Source of the DNA: Erodium maritimum
Lineage: Eukaryota; Streptophyta; Magnoliopsida; Geraniales; Geraniaceae
DNA length: 64,000 nt
Direction of reading: 5' to 3'
NCBI GenBank assembly: GCA_963921825.1
Contig: OY997594.1
Coordinates: 65,333,675 to 65,397,674 of the forward strand
Part shown: positions 12,476 to 23,100 of the stretch, one piece after another
Numbering within the stretch: position 1 is the first letter of the stretch
Layout of the letters: each line of letters starts with the position of its first letter
Program-made: the position numbers and the translations under genes
Notes under the pieces: model-generated
Databases searched by the model: none
Told to the model about the DNA's origin: nothing
The model's input: only the letters and a program-made list of their open reading frames with translations

Positions 12476-13374
12476 GGATAATGCGGGTCAAGAGCTAGTG
12501 AGGCAGGGAGCTAGGAGAAGAATTGGCAATGGACGAAGTAGTTTTGTGGTGAAACATGCTTGGCTGCCTAATGAGCTTGGGCGTATAACCGAACTTTCAA
12601 TTAGTGGTGTGTTTGGGTCCGATGGTGTTGGGAGTTCAGGACCACAGGACATGAGGGTAGATTTGAAGGTTCATCGGCTTATGAAAAGGGAGGCTCAATG
12701 GTGGAACAAGAGAGCTATTTTGGACTGGTTCGCTAAGGCCACGACAACAACTATTCTTAAAATCCCACTACCGATTGTTCCAATTGAGGATAACAGGTAC
12801 TGGTGGGGCTTGAGAGATGGTTTATTCCGAGTATGAGAAGTGCATAGAGTAATTCAAAGAAACAAGGGGAGATAAATGAGTGTAGATGGGAGACATGCTG
12901 GAGGAAAGTATGGGTGCTTCGGGTACCTCCAAAGGTTAACCACTTAGCTTGTAGAATCATGACAGGTTCGTTACCTACCAACAGTAATTTATACAATAGA
13001 TTTGTTCTAGTTACCCCAACTTGTAGTAAGTGTGGCATTAGAGAGACGCATGGACATGTCTTTTTTGAATGTTCGACTGCAACTATGGGGAAGGTTGGGC
13101 GCTCCGCCTCGGGGTGAGGGAGGACATTGAGCCAAGAGTATGGTCAGAACAATGTTGGGGACTTGGTCGAGTGGACTTGGTGGAACAAGTTATAATAATC
13201 TTGTAGTCTCTTTGGAAAACGAGAAATAACAGAGTCTGGAACCAGATAGAGAGAGATCCTGAGGATATTTGGCAAGAATCAATATCATTAAAGGAAGTAG
13301 GAGAACTCTAGTACATGACCTGATGTGGACACAAATTGCATCGATTCTAGATGTTTTTAGCCCACATTCTTGAG
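12476..13374 (+). mobile_element. LINE fragment with zf-RVT domain
   Basis: Frames here read WNKRAILDWF, then WWGLRDGLF, then WVLRVPPKVNHLACRIMTGSLPT and TCSKCGIRETHGHVFFEC. This is the order seen in plant LINE reverse transcriptase C-termini: linker, zf-RVT with the CxxC...H...C pattern. Several stops and frame changes separate the blocks. Neither the reverse transcriptase core nor a poly-A tail is present, so this is an internal fragment. Confidence 0.75.
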
Positions 13375-14750
13375 CATTTTAGTCTCGAGATTGTATAATT
13401 TGGACCACTTTTCTCTCGTTACTCGTATTGTGTCTGTCATTATATTTTTTAGTTGATTTGATCGAAAAAAGGGCTAAAATAGAGGAAAACCCGGTTTTAG
13501 GGGTTTTGGAAGTTGGCTGATCTTGCGAAGGGCATAACTTTTTCATACAAACTTCGTTTACCTTGAATTTTATGTTAAATCGAAGGGAATTCAGAGATCT
13601 ACAACTTTTGTCAAGGGCACAAAGCCTTTCCGGCCTTCTATCAGGCCCACGCGAGGCTTGCAAACTTCCAGGCGTGTTATCAACTTAAAAAAAATTCCTA
13701 TTCCAAATCCGAATTTGAGAAGGAAAAAAGGATCTTGAAGTCCTATATATAGAAGAGCACGAATTTGGAAAGAAAGAGAAGCAACTTGGGCAAGCTTTGT
13801 ATGAGAAGAGAGTATGAGGGAGAATAAATAGGGCTTGAACTCAACCATTGTAGTTCTACATTAGTATTGTATTTTCACTACTCTTTCAATATGATGATTG
13901 CTAATGAATGTTTTTCTTCATCATCTTCTTCTTCTTCTTCTTCTTCTTCTTCTTCTTCTTCTTCTTCTTCTTCTTCTTCTTCTTCTTCTTCTTCTTCTTC
14001 TTCTTCTTCTTCTTCTTCTTCTTCTTTCTCCATGAGTAGCTAAACCCCATAATCTAGGGTTATGGGGGATTAGAGATTTAATTTCTAATGTATTGAATGT
14101 ATGAATGAATATTGTGTTGGTTGATTTGACTTAGGGTTTGTACTAGATTTGAACTTAATGATCTATCTTCCGGGTAGGCTTGATTGAAGGTGGGAGTTGC
14201 AATCTGACACTCGTGAGAGGTGGATTGCAATTGGGTCAGAAATCTTATACAAATTGGGTTTAAATCTAGACTAGTGACAGCTAGGTTAACACAATTGCAA
14301 CAATCATAGGATTCGTACCAAATGTTAGAATTTATCAAAGAACGTAGTGCTTTGAGTCTTCCTACATCTTGACTCGTGAGAACTAGGTGATTAGATTCCA
14401 TTAGGGTCCGAAACAACGTGACAAGTTAGGACTAGTTTGAGAGATAATTCGTTTCCCCTAAAATCAGATAACTACATATTGTTCATCGTCATTTAATGCA
14501 TTGGAATTGGTCTCTATGAACCCATACCCTGGATTCTTTTTTTCTCTGATCCTACTCTCGTTTGATTTACCTAAATACTTGCTCACATTTAAATTATTGT
14601 TTACTTTTGCATCTTTCAAAACCAAAAACCATCTTTTTAACGTAACAACTTAACTACGAACTTCAAATAAGAATTGCTTGTCTTGTGCTCCCTTGGGTAC
14701 GATAATCCGGAACTAAAAATCCTGAAATACTACTTGACGATCGGTACGCT
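13375..14750 (+). mobile_element. LTR-like fragment with (CTT)n tract
   Basis: It begins TGAGCATTTTAGTCTCGAG near 13374 and carries GGGCATAACTTTTTC and, near its end, GTGCTCCCTTGGGTACGATA. Phrases of this kind are typical of Ty3/gypsy Tat/Athila-type LTRs in eudicots. The right part is cut off where the Harbinger fragment starts. No coding domain is seen. Confidence 0.45.
13916..14026. repeat. (CTT)n microsatellite
   Basis: More than thirty almost perfect CTT/TTC units in a row. Confidence 0.97.
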
Positions 14751-15553
14751 TACCCGATTACTCGAATCGGGGTAGAACCGAGGGTTCCCCAACATGATTG
14801 GTATTCTTGGTTGCATGCATTGGCAGTGGAAGAATTTTCTAGTCGCATTGCAAGGAACCTTTGGCCGGGGAGATTACCACGGGGATCTAACCGTTATGCT
14901 AGAAGCTGTAGCGTCCCGCGATTTTTGGATTTGGCATTCGTATTTTGGAATGGATGGGTCGAACATTGACATCAACGTCCTCAACGGCGGCCACTTATTC
15001 AGGGACGCTTTTGAAGGCCGTGACTGCCGGGGAGTACGAGATTAACGGGCATTGCTACGACCAATCTTATTATTTGGTTGATGACATTTACCCATCATGG
15101 AGTTGGTTCGTGAAGTCGATTTGTCATCCCCATACACACAAACACAAATTATTTGCCAAAGTTCAAGAAGGTTGTCGAAAAGATATTGAACGGGCTTTTG
15201 GAGTCCTCCAAGCGCGGTGGCACATAATTTCCTGGGTAGCTCATATGTGGAGTATTAGGACTTTGCTAGATATCATGCACACTTCTATCGTTCTACACAA
15301 CATGATTGTAGAGGATGAATGCGACTGATACGAAGCAGGAGATGACGACGTGTATTACGACGCCCATTTACAAATGCCAGATTGGACTCCACCTGAACGA
15401 TTGCACCAAGGAGAGACCTTGTCCTACTAGCAACACTTCTCCACTCGACTCAGTGTCACAAATGATCTGACCTACCAGCAACTTCAAGAGGACCTTGTTG
15501 AGCACATATTGGATTGGTTTGGAGCGAATTACCGATTAGACGACGAGTGAGAT
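14751..15553 (+). pseudogene. PIF/Harbinger transposase fragment (copy 1)
   Basis: The nucleotide start (ACCCGATTACTCGAATCGGGG) matches 34366 onward, and the translation parallels the copy at 33.9-35.2 kb. It reads GxxxCMHWQWKNF, then TVMLEAVASRDFWIWHSYFGM, then SNIDINVL, then EINGHCYDQSYYLVDDIYPSW, then DIERAFGVLQARW, and ends at a stop near 15551. This is the DDE_Tnp_4 (HARBI1-like) nuclease core. The SID motif that should carry the first catalytic aspartate reads ILG, so the acid is lost. A frame change near 15000 splits the gene. The N-terminal half is absent. Confidence 0.85.
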
Positions 15554-16235
15554 GATTTCGATGTGCAACAATTGTCTTGTCAATCTATAATCAATGTATT
15601 ATTCAGTGATTAATAAAACTTAATAAATTCAACAAAATATCAATTCAACATTCACTCGTAACATGAGTCTCACATTGTTAAACACAATTTAATTTAAATG
15701 ACTCAACTCACCGTGAGTCCCATTTATGAGTCTACATTATACATACTTTGACAAAACGACTCATATTTTAGACGGTAATGCTTGTAATTGGAACACAATA
15801 AACTAGTGTATTACAAAGATTCTTACTATTCTTCGAAACATCCTGTCGGACGTCATCCATTAACACGTCTCAAATTTTGAAAAAGGAAAGAGGGTCATGT
15901 ATTTGACATGTTTTATCTTTTCATGCTAGAGCTGGACCGTACGACTGTACAAGAACAAAAAAGTAACAAAATATCAGTCAACGGAAAAAACTCATTAATA
16001 AATTTAAACATTTAATTACTTAACAGTGTTTACTGTTTAGGCATGTGAGAGGTCAGGAATTCAATGCACAAAGCAACTTATCCAGCTGTTGACCCCAAAC
16101 TTCTTCTAAATAAATATATTAATTAATCTAATAAGTTTTAAAATAAGGTATTAATTGTCAACGTGTGTCTGCTCATGGCAATTGTGTATATTTTACTTTT
16201 ACCTAATTATTATGTATTAGTATAAAAAACTGGTA
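15554..16235. other. 3' flank of Harbinger fragment
   Basis: AT-rich. The first 80 bases resemble the region after the copy at 35.2 kb (shared TTCAACAAAATATCAATTCA). No further gene or terminal repeat was recognised. Confidence 0.4.
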
Positions 16236-16240
16236 GACCC

Positions 16241-16589
16241 TGTTAAAGTCCTATCTAACCCAAAATTCGAACTGATGGTAAAGGCACTAATATGCTTATC
16301 AAGCGTTCAATTTGTCCATACACTTTCTATGTGGGACTTATACTTCAACACTCCCCCTCACGTGTAGGATTGGACATCTACACGTGGGCCATAGCAGGAC
16401 TGGACATCTGCAGATGGACCGGAGACCACAGGGCGGAGGTGACAAACAGGCCTTAGGCCGAACCAGCTCTGATACCATGTTAAAGCCCTATCCAACCCAA
16501 AAGCTCGAACTGATGGGTGGAGGCACTAATATGCTTATCAAGCGTTCAATTTGTCCATACACTTTCTATGTGGGACTTATACTTCAACA
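16241..16589 (-). mobile_element. TRIM (miniature LTR retrotransposon), complete
   Basis: Two direct repeats of about 110 bp (16241-16350 and 16478-16589), each TGTTAAAG...CTTCAACA, flank a 127-bp interior. On the minus strand the interior begins with TGGTATCAGAGCTGG directly beside the upstream LTR, matching the initiator tRNA-Met primer site. It ends with the purine run GTGAGGGGGAG beside the other LTR. The element is bounded by a perfect 5-bp duplication GACCC (16236-16240 and 16590-16594). The two LTRs agree at roughly 93-95 percent, so insertion is not very recent. No coding capacity, as usual for TRIMs. Confidence 0.93.
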
Positions 16590-16807
16590 GACCCCATATA
16601 TAACTATAAGCTAATCGGCTGCCGAGCTCGTGGCCACCATTAATCTGTAAAGATTACCAAACGAAGCTTTGTGTGGTTATGAAGCACGAGAGGCCAATTA
16701 AGCTGCTGAACTGTTTAATTAATCTAACTAATACGGTCATATTACTCATTAATTAATTCACATGCTTTTCATTTGTCCTTTTGGTCTCGATTCGTAGCAT
16801 CTTGTAC

Positions 16808-17497
16808 TAGGATGAGCATCGGCCAGTACCCGCCCAAAATCCTAAACCCATTATCCAAACCGTTTTTGCCGGTTACATAAAACTCGTACCCATCCCCATC
16901 ACCGGTCGCTAAAGGGAAGGCCGATAACCGCCCGTCCTCACTACCGGCCGGAGACGGTTATAACCAACCAACCCAGGCCCAATGGGCTTTTTATTGGGCC
17001 TACTGAAATAAACATTCAAACATTCAACTTAATTCCTACGATTCAAACTGAATTTAACACAATTGAACTTAATTCCATAAACCTGCCTATTATAAAACTG
17101 ATTTCAGTTTAGAGACTTCAAACATTCAAACAAAACACAACAATTCCTATAACTAATACCTCATAATCATATAAAACATCGTCTTACACAACACGGTCTA
17201 AGAAACCATTTTTGTTGTACAACACAAAAAGTTGAACAAAAAAAATCAGTTTTAACTAAACTGAAATCGACCTATTACAACAAAAAATCAAATTCAAGGT
17301 CCAGTGGACGGGCATTGATCGGGTAAGACCGGTTTTTTTGGTCACCACCGGTTTGGCTCACCCAAACCGTTGACCGCCCATTGACCTCCGCTTCAGTGAT
17401 TTTCAAACCAGCTTTGGCTCGGATAAGACCGGTTTCGGGTATTCCGGTTACGGGGACGGCCGGTTTCCGGTAATGGTCGGATTTTTGCTCAGCCCTA
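16808..17497. mobile_element. hAT-type non-autonomous element (MITE), complete
   Basis: Ends TAGGATGAGCA... and ...TGCTCAGCCCTA form an imperfect terminal inverted repeat. Both sides carry the perfect 8-bp duplication TCTTGTAC (16800-16807, 17498-17505), the hAT hallmark. Subterminal parts are rich in ACCGGT/CCGGTT words. About 690 bp, no coding capacity. Confidence 0.9.
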
Positions 17498-17505
17498 TCT
17501 TGTAC

Positions 17506-18159
17506 CCTATAGCCAAAATGAGAATACATAGGAGCCATATGATTTTTTACGATTATTTTCTTTATCGTAGCCAAATGTTGCACGCTCGTACTTATATCAT
17601 TGTACTTGCAATCCATCCGATTTCAAAATGGGTACAAAAATTTATTTTCATAAACAATTCATCTTTTCCAAACACTACAGGTTATCGTGTAAAAGTTCAC
17701 GTCTAGTTTGTTTAGGACCATGCCTAGGCCCCAAAATCTATAAAAACGTTCGATTCGTCGCCTTATTTAGGTTCTAAAATCTGAAAACCATCCGACTCGC
17801 CGTCTAACCCGATTAGTTGGAAACTTAGGACTCTGATTTGTGAAATTAGACTTTTAAAACAAATATGAAAAGGTGAGAGACACAATATGTTTGTAATGAT
17901 CTTGAATTTCATGATAAAAAGAATATGAAACATGTTCTTTTTTGGCGGTCTATCACTATAATTTAGATTTTTATTAAAATTTAGTTAAATCAAAATGAGA
18001 ATATTATTTGGTTTAGTTTTTTTATATATTTTAATACTTGATATTTTTTATATTATACAAATATAGTATATATTTTGAATTTTTTTATTATACTTGTATA
18101 ATATATATTTAATAATAATTAAAGATATTAAAAAATACACATCCTAGATTTTTTTTCTC
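17506..18159. other. AT-rich spacer
   Basis: Long A/T tracts between 17850 and 18150. No coding signal or terminal repeats found. Confidence 0.4.
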
Positions 18160-19109
18160 TCGTAACTTGAGACTACGACTAACCCTAGCCGCCCTCTGCG
18201 CAACTATGGTGCTTCCCTTTTTTTGATGTCGTCACCGTTGTTGTTTCTGCTGCTCATGCTGCCCTTGATACTTACATGGTGCAGGCCCTTCCCTCGCAGA
18301 CCGTGTCCGGTGTTGGGGATATTCATCCCCGCCGAAGGAGAAGGCCGAAACCAATCTCTATCGGTTCTTCTACTTTCTCCCTCTCTATTTCGTCGTCGCC
18401 CCTACCCCTATCTTTCTCGACCGCCGTGGTGCCTTTCTCCATGTGTGCGCTCTCTTCCTCGTCTGCTCCAAAACCACGATGGGGTTGGCCGCTGAAGCGG
18501 ACCAGTGTTTCTTCGGCTTCACGTAACCCTCACCCGTCGTCTCCGCTGTCGAGCCCATCCCTAGCTTTGCCTCCTGCCCCTAGGGTAGTTCCTCTCAACC
18601 CTAATTTGAAGGGTCCTCCGCCGCACCAGGTCCTTATCCTGTCTATAGTCCTTGTGGGGGACGAGGCTAGGGCAACTGTCCCTGTTCTCCATAGAGACTC
18701 GCCGTCTCCACCTTCTGTTGGTGACTCTGATGTTGCCTCTCTACAACGGGATCCGGCGAAGGGTAAAGCGCCAATCGAGGATCTTCCGAGGACGTCGGTG
18801 GAAGCACTAGGGTTGGGATGGTGCCTTCCTAATCGGGATAGGATCCCCCTCATCCCCGCTTGCCTTTCGGTCCCGGAAGAGATGAGTCGTGGCCGACCAC
18901 CAACTCTCGACCCCAACGAGCCTCCCTCACCCAACGTTGCACCGAATATCTCAACGTTTGGTTTTAATGCGTTTTACGAAGAAGAAAAAAAAGAGTTACT
19001 CATCAAGGCCCCAAGAACCAGACTCTTTTGGGAGGATGGGCCTACTAAGCATGACATATATAGGCCTTACCCTTTGAAACCATTTGCAGAGCCTATAAAG
19101 AAGATATAG
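18160..19109 (+). mobile_element. Proline-rich frame, probable LINE 5'/ORF1 fragment
   Basis: An open frame from 18276 to 19109 (277 codons) is rich in Ser, Pro and Arg at first. It ends with a lysine- and proline-containing tail (FNAFYEEEKKELLIKAP, then YRPYPLKPF). I recognise no domain. The leader resembles 4791-4900, and L1-type ORF1 proteins commonly start this way. It could instead be a broken host exon. The 12-mer TACCCTTTGAAA (19068-19079) recurs at 19139-19150, at the join to the UGT fragment. Confidence 0.4.
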
Positions 19110-19147
19110 AGAGGTTTTTTCAAACTTTTCTTAAACTGTACCCTTTG

Positions 19148-19630
19148 AAATGGCTCGTGAAGGAGAGGTTCGAGGAGAGGGTCAAGGGTAGGGGACTTGT
19201 AATCAAAGGGTGGGCTCCTCAGGTCCTCATTCTGTCACACCGAGCTATCGGAGGGTTCTTGACGCATTGTGGGTGGAACTCCACCATCGAAGGGGTGTGC
19301 TCGGGTGTCCCGATGGTGACGTGGCCGTTATTTGCTGAGCAGTTTTTGAATGAGAGGTTTATAGTGGATGTGTTGAGGATAGGAGTAGGGGTTGGGGTGG
19401 AGGTGCCTGTGAGGTGGGGAGAGGAAGAAAAACTTGGCGTGTTGGTCAAGAAAGATGGTATTGGAAAGGCCGTTGATGAGTTGATGGATGGAGGGGATGA
19501 GGGAGATAGAAGAAGGGAGAGAGCACAACAGCTCGGAGAAGAGGCAAGGAAGGCCATGGAGGTTGGAGGGTCTTCACACCTTAACATGTCTTTGTTAGTC
19601 CAAGACATCATCAAACAATCCAAACAGTAA
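19148..19630 (+). pseudogene. UGT73-type glycosyltransferase, 3' third only
   Basis: About 160 residues equal to the C-terminal part of the two complete UGTs in this window: [10 protein letters not shown]-like lead, complete PSPG box (WAPQ...HCGWNS...AEQ), then KWGEEEK-like [11 protein letters not shown] and the GGSSHLN tail, stop at 19628-19630. The frame is clean, but the acceptor-binding N-terminal two thirds with the catalytic His are missing. There is no ATG in frame at the start, only TTG at 19145. Homology begins exactly after the second copy of the 12-mer TACCCTTTGAAA, so the join looks like an illegitimate junction with the LINE-like fragment. It converges with the PHD gene 530 bp downstream. 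Confidence 0.88.
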
Positions 19631-20159
19631 ATTTGGGTGAGAAGAAAGTAGCAAAATGAGAGGCAATTTCATATCATATTCTTTTTAATATTATATTTTT
19701 TTCTGTGCCTTTTGGTCAGCATTGTCCCTTTTTTCAAGAAAATACGTGTTGACTACTGTTATAGCTAAGTTCACGACCGATTTCTTATACAAGTTTTATT
19801 TATCCTATATAAATGATCCTCTCATTATATTGGGAAAGAAGAACAAAAAATCATCAATAAAATGAATTTTACAACTATGTTTTTAATCAATGATAATTAG
19901 TTTCAACAAATCACGAATCCTTAGATCTAGTGGTCAGAATTCAAGTTAAAAGAACGATGTAATATTTGGGTGTTAAATCTGGTGACCGGGTTTCAGTGAC
20001 ATCTAAAATAACTATTCAAAAATAATCATGTGCAAAAAAGGAAAATTTGTGAAACACTAGTTAGCAACTTGATGCAAACAAAAACTTGGGAATACATAGA
20101 ACACTTTTTTACACTGAAATTAAATTTCCCGCCAAAAAATAGCCGAAGCTGATATTTTC
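19631..20159. other. Convergent 3' region between UGT fragment and PHD gene
   Basis: AT-rich sequence with no open frame. It should hold the 3' untranslated region of the PHD gene, which ends at 20160 on the minus strand. AATAAA-like words are present, but I cannot choose the real polyadenylation site. Confidence 0.4.
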
Positions 20160-23100
20160 TTATATCTCCAATCCTCCAACCATGATGGGTTCTTCTATAC
20201 ATTCTGCAGTCCGAGTAATTCGGCTTTCAGGAACTATTTTCTGAAGCATGGCAGTTCCTTGGAAAATTAACATCTGCCTCCAGCATTTTCTATAGCTACT
20301 AAACTGCAATACAATGTACAACGGAGAATATCAATTTTCAACATTGCACAACCTCAAGATATAAGTACTATATGTTAAATCCGGGTCATAAGTACCTGAT
20401 CGGGTTTCATTTTTGTAAAACCAAATTTATCTGCCCATATGCATTCTGCCTCCTCGGCAGCGGGGAGCACAATGTTGCTCACATTCAAGTATGCAAGTAG
20501 ATTTTCAATGGACGAGTACAGTACTTGAAAATAACCCTGCAGAAGTAATCAATTTCATCAGAACAAGTTTAAGCACTCAATAAATATACAACAAAATTCA
20601 CAAATGGAACCATCTGAATTTCCAGTCAAAACTCTAATGTTAATATGGGCAAACATGTTCGGGAGTGAGCTTTTCAAACATAATCATATTTCCTGGTTCT
20701 CTAAGCTAAATCAATCAAAGGTAAGGGAAAGGTTATGGAGATATAGTCTAAAAGAAGGCCTGAGCACCAAATCTTGTTTGCCCAACTGGTCATGCACTTG
20801 AAATTCAGTCTTGGAGCCTGAGTTTAAGTCCCAATTGTGGTACCTCCCTTCTTGTTTCTCTTCCCAACTTATGTTGGGCCTCTCTGTTCATCCCTTTGGG
20901 CCTTCCTCTCCCTCTCTCTATTCACCCCTTGTTGGGCTTCTCTCAAGGTGGGGTGGGGGTCAAGAATTTTGTATTCTCTTCTACATAAGAAAGCCTACTT
21001 CTTGCTTGATAGATCAGTCTTAAAAAGTTCTTTAACAATCAAAAATTGTTTGTGCCCCTTCTACATATGCAAGATCTTGAGCCCCAACAGCTTTGATACA
21101 CTTGATTTAGTCAAATAAAGGGAAAAAAAACGGCATGTGCATCCCACATCAATGATGTTTGGTTTTAAGGGAACAACAACGTGCTTATTTGGGCAGGTAT
21201 TACTTGTCTTAGTTGTTATCTTGCTATTTGTCATCAGTCATGAAATGTCTCACCTTGCCATGGTTACCTTTCCTTGTAGCAACCAAAGGCAACTCAGCAA
21301 CTTCTTGTCCAAATACCCTAAAAATTGCAGCTGATTCTACATGTGAGCTGCAAAATGAGCAAGAAAGCATTGTCATCAACATTCTCTGTACATTGCCAAA
21401 TACTCTGGTTTTATTTTATAGATAAGTAAGACCAGATCGTACTTGACCATTAAGACCGCACAGTACATGCCTCTTAATTCGTGGCCCTTTGTATTTCGAC
21501 TGCAGATAATGAAAAACAAAGAGGCACAACAAATTAACTCCGACAAAAAAAATGAAAAAGGAGAACCAAATATGATGAAAAATGATATTTATGCTTACCC
21601 ATAAACCATGGATGGAATAAGGTCCTTTCCCGTTAATAAATCAATAATAGGGTCAAAGCTCGCCTGAGACATAGATACTTTAGAAAACATGCATAATAGT
21701 GTTACAATAATGATTGACCATCTTGTGCATATTCATTCACATATATGTATGTAGTGTTGTACAAAAGGAGTATGATCGCAAGAGTAGATAACCTAAATAG
21801 TATAAATCGTCTTCAGAAATAAGGATGACAATGAGTAGTTTTGAGATACTATAAAATTTTAAACTCGTGTGACGAAAAAAAATGATGGTTTTCATCTATT
21901 TTACATGATTGTGATTGGTTACTCGTGCAAATTATAAGGGTGGTCATGTGTCTGAAAATTTTACTATAGAGTCGTGTGTTTGTGGAAATTTACTATGGGG
22001 CAATGTGTTTGTGGGTAATCGATAAAGGTATGTGCAACTAACCCAAAAAAATACCTACATGGAAGATAGCAATAGCCTCTGATAGCAACAACCTAGTTTC
22101 AGGAGAGGTCACTTTGCCACAGAGCACTCTCCAAGTCACATTTAGATCATCAGTGGTGTCTACTCCTTTTTCAGCGAACTTATTCCTTACAATATCTAAG
22201 ATAGAGCTCGGGAGCCTCTCAACACCACATGCTACCAACTTCTGTAATGTAGAATTGATCCTTGTGCAATCCATGGAACAAAACCAATCCCCTTTTGGTA
22301 TTTCCTATCATACAAGTGGGACATCAATTTTTTTTTTTCAGAAACTAACTTTGTCAAATGTACACAAGGAAAAGGAGCCATTAATAATTTTAATCAACAA
22401 AGGGACAATAACTATCAGTTGACACACCTTTAGATCTGCCATCTTTTTACTTCTCAAACAGCCAACATGATATTCCTTTTCGCACTGGTCAAAATTAGAG
22501 TGAAAAAAATCAATAGTGTGTCAGTTAGTCTACTTAATGAAGGCAGCAAAGAGTGCATCCATGACTTGAAGGTGTAAATCACATGAGAATGTTGATACAA
22601 GGAAAGAAGGCACTAAAAAACGAAGACAATACCTGGTCACAAAGTATAACTGTACGAGGACCAAATCCTGTTTTGCAAAAATCATGAGCTCTGCCACCAG
22701 AAGATGAAAAAAATGTCAACTAAAAGGCAATGCTTGCTCATGAAGTAGCAAAGAAGCATAACCTATGAATCACTTGTGTTATAAACTGCATAACATAAGC
22801 TAAAATATGTGTATTAACGATAATGTGTATTTACTTGCACAATGAACATCCACTAATATCAGCTGCAATGTCTCCGACAATTCGAATGCTACGCCGGTTA
22901 ATCTGTTCAATAGGATCAACTCCTGACATTCTACCAGCTGCTACAGCATTGGCGTTACACTCCACAAACCTTTGACTTTGGAACATATTCTGGCAATATA
23001 TGCAGTACCAGTCACCACGGGGTACGCTTGGTAGAGATGCACATTCTGCATAGACGTACATGTAGGTTATTTCGCATCAAACATAAGAAAGATCTTTACT

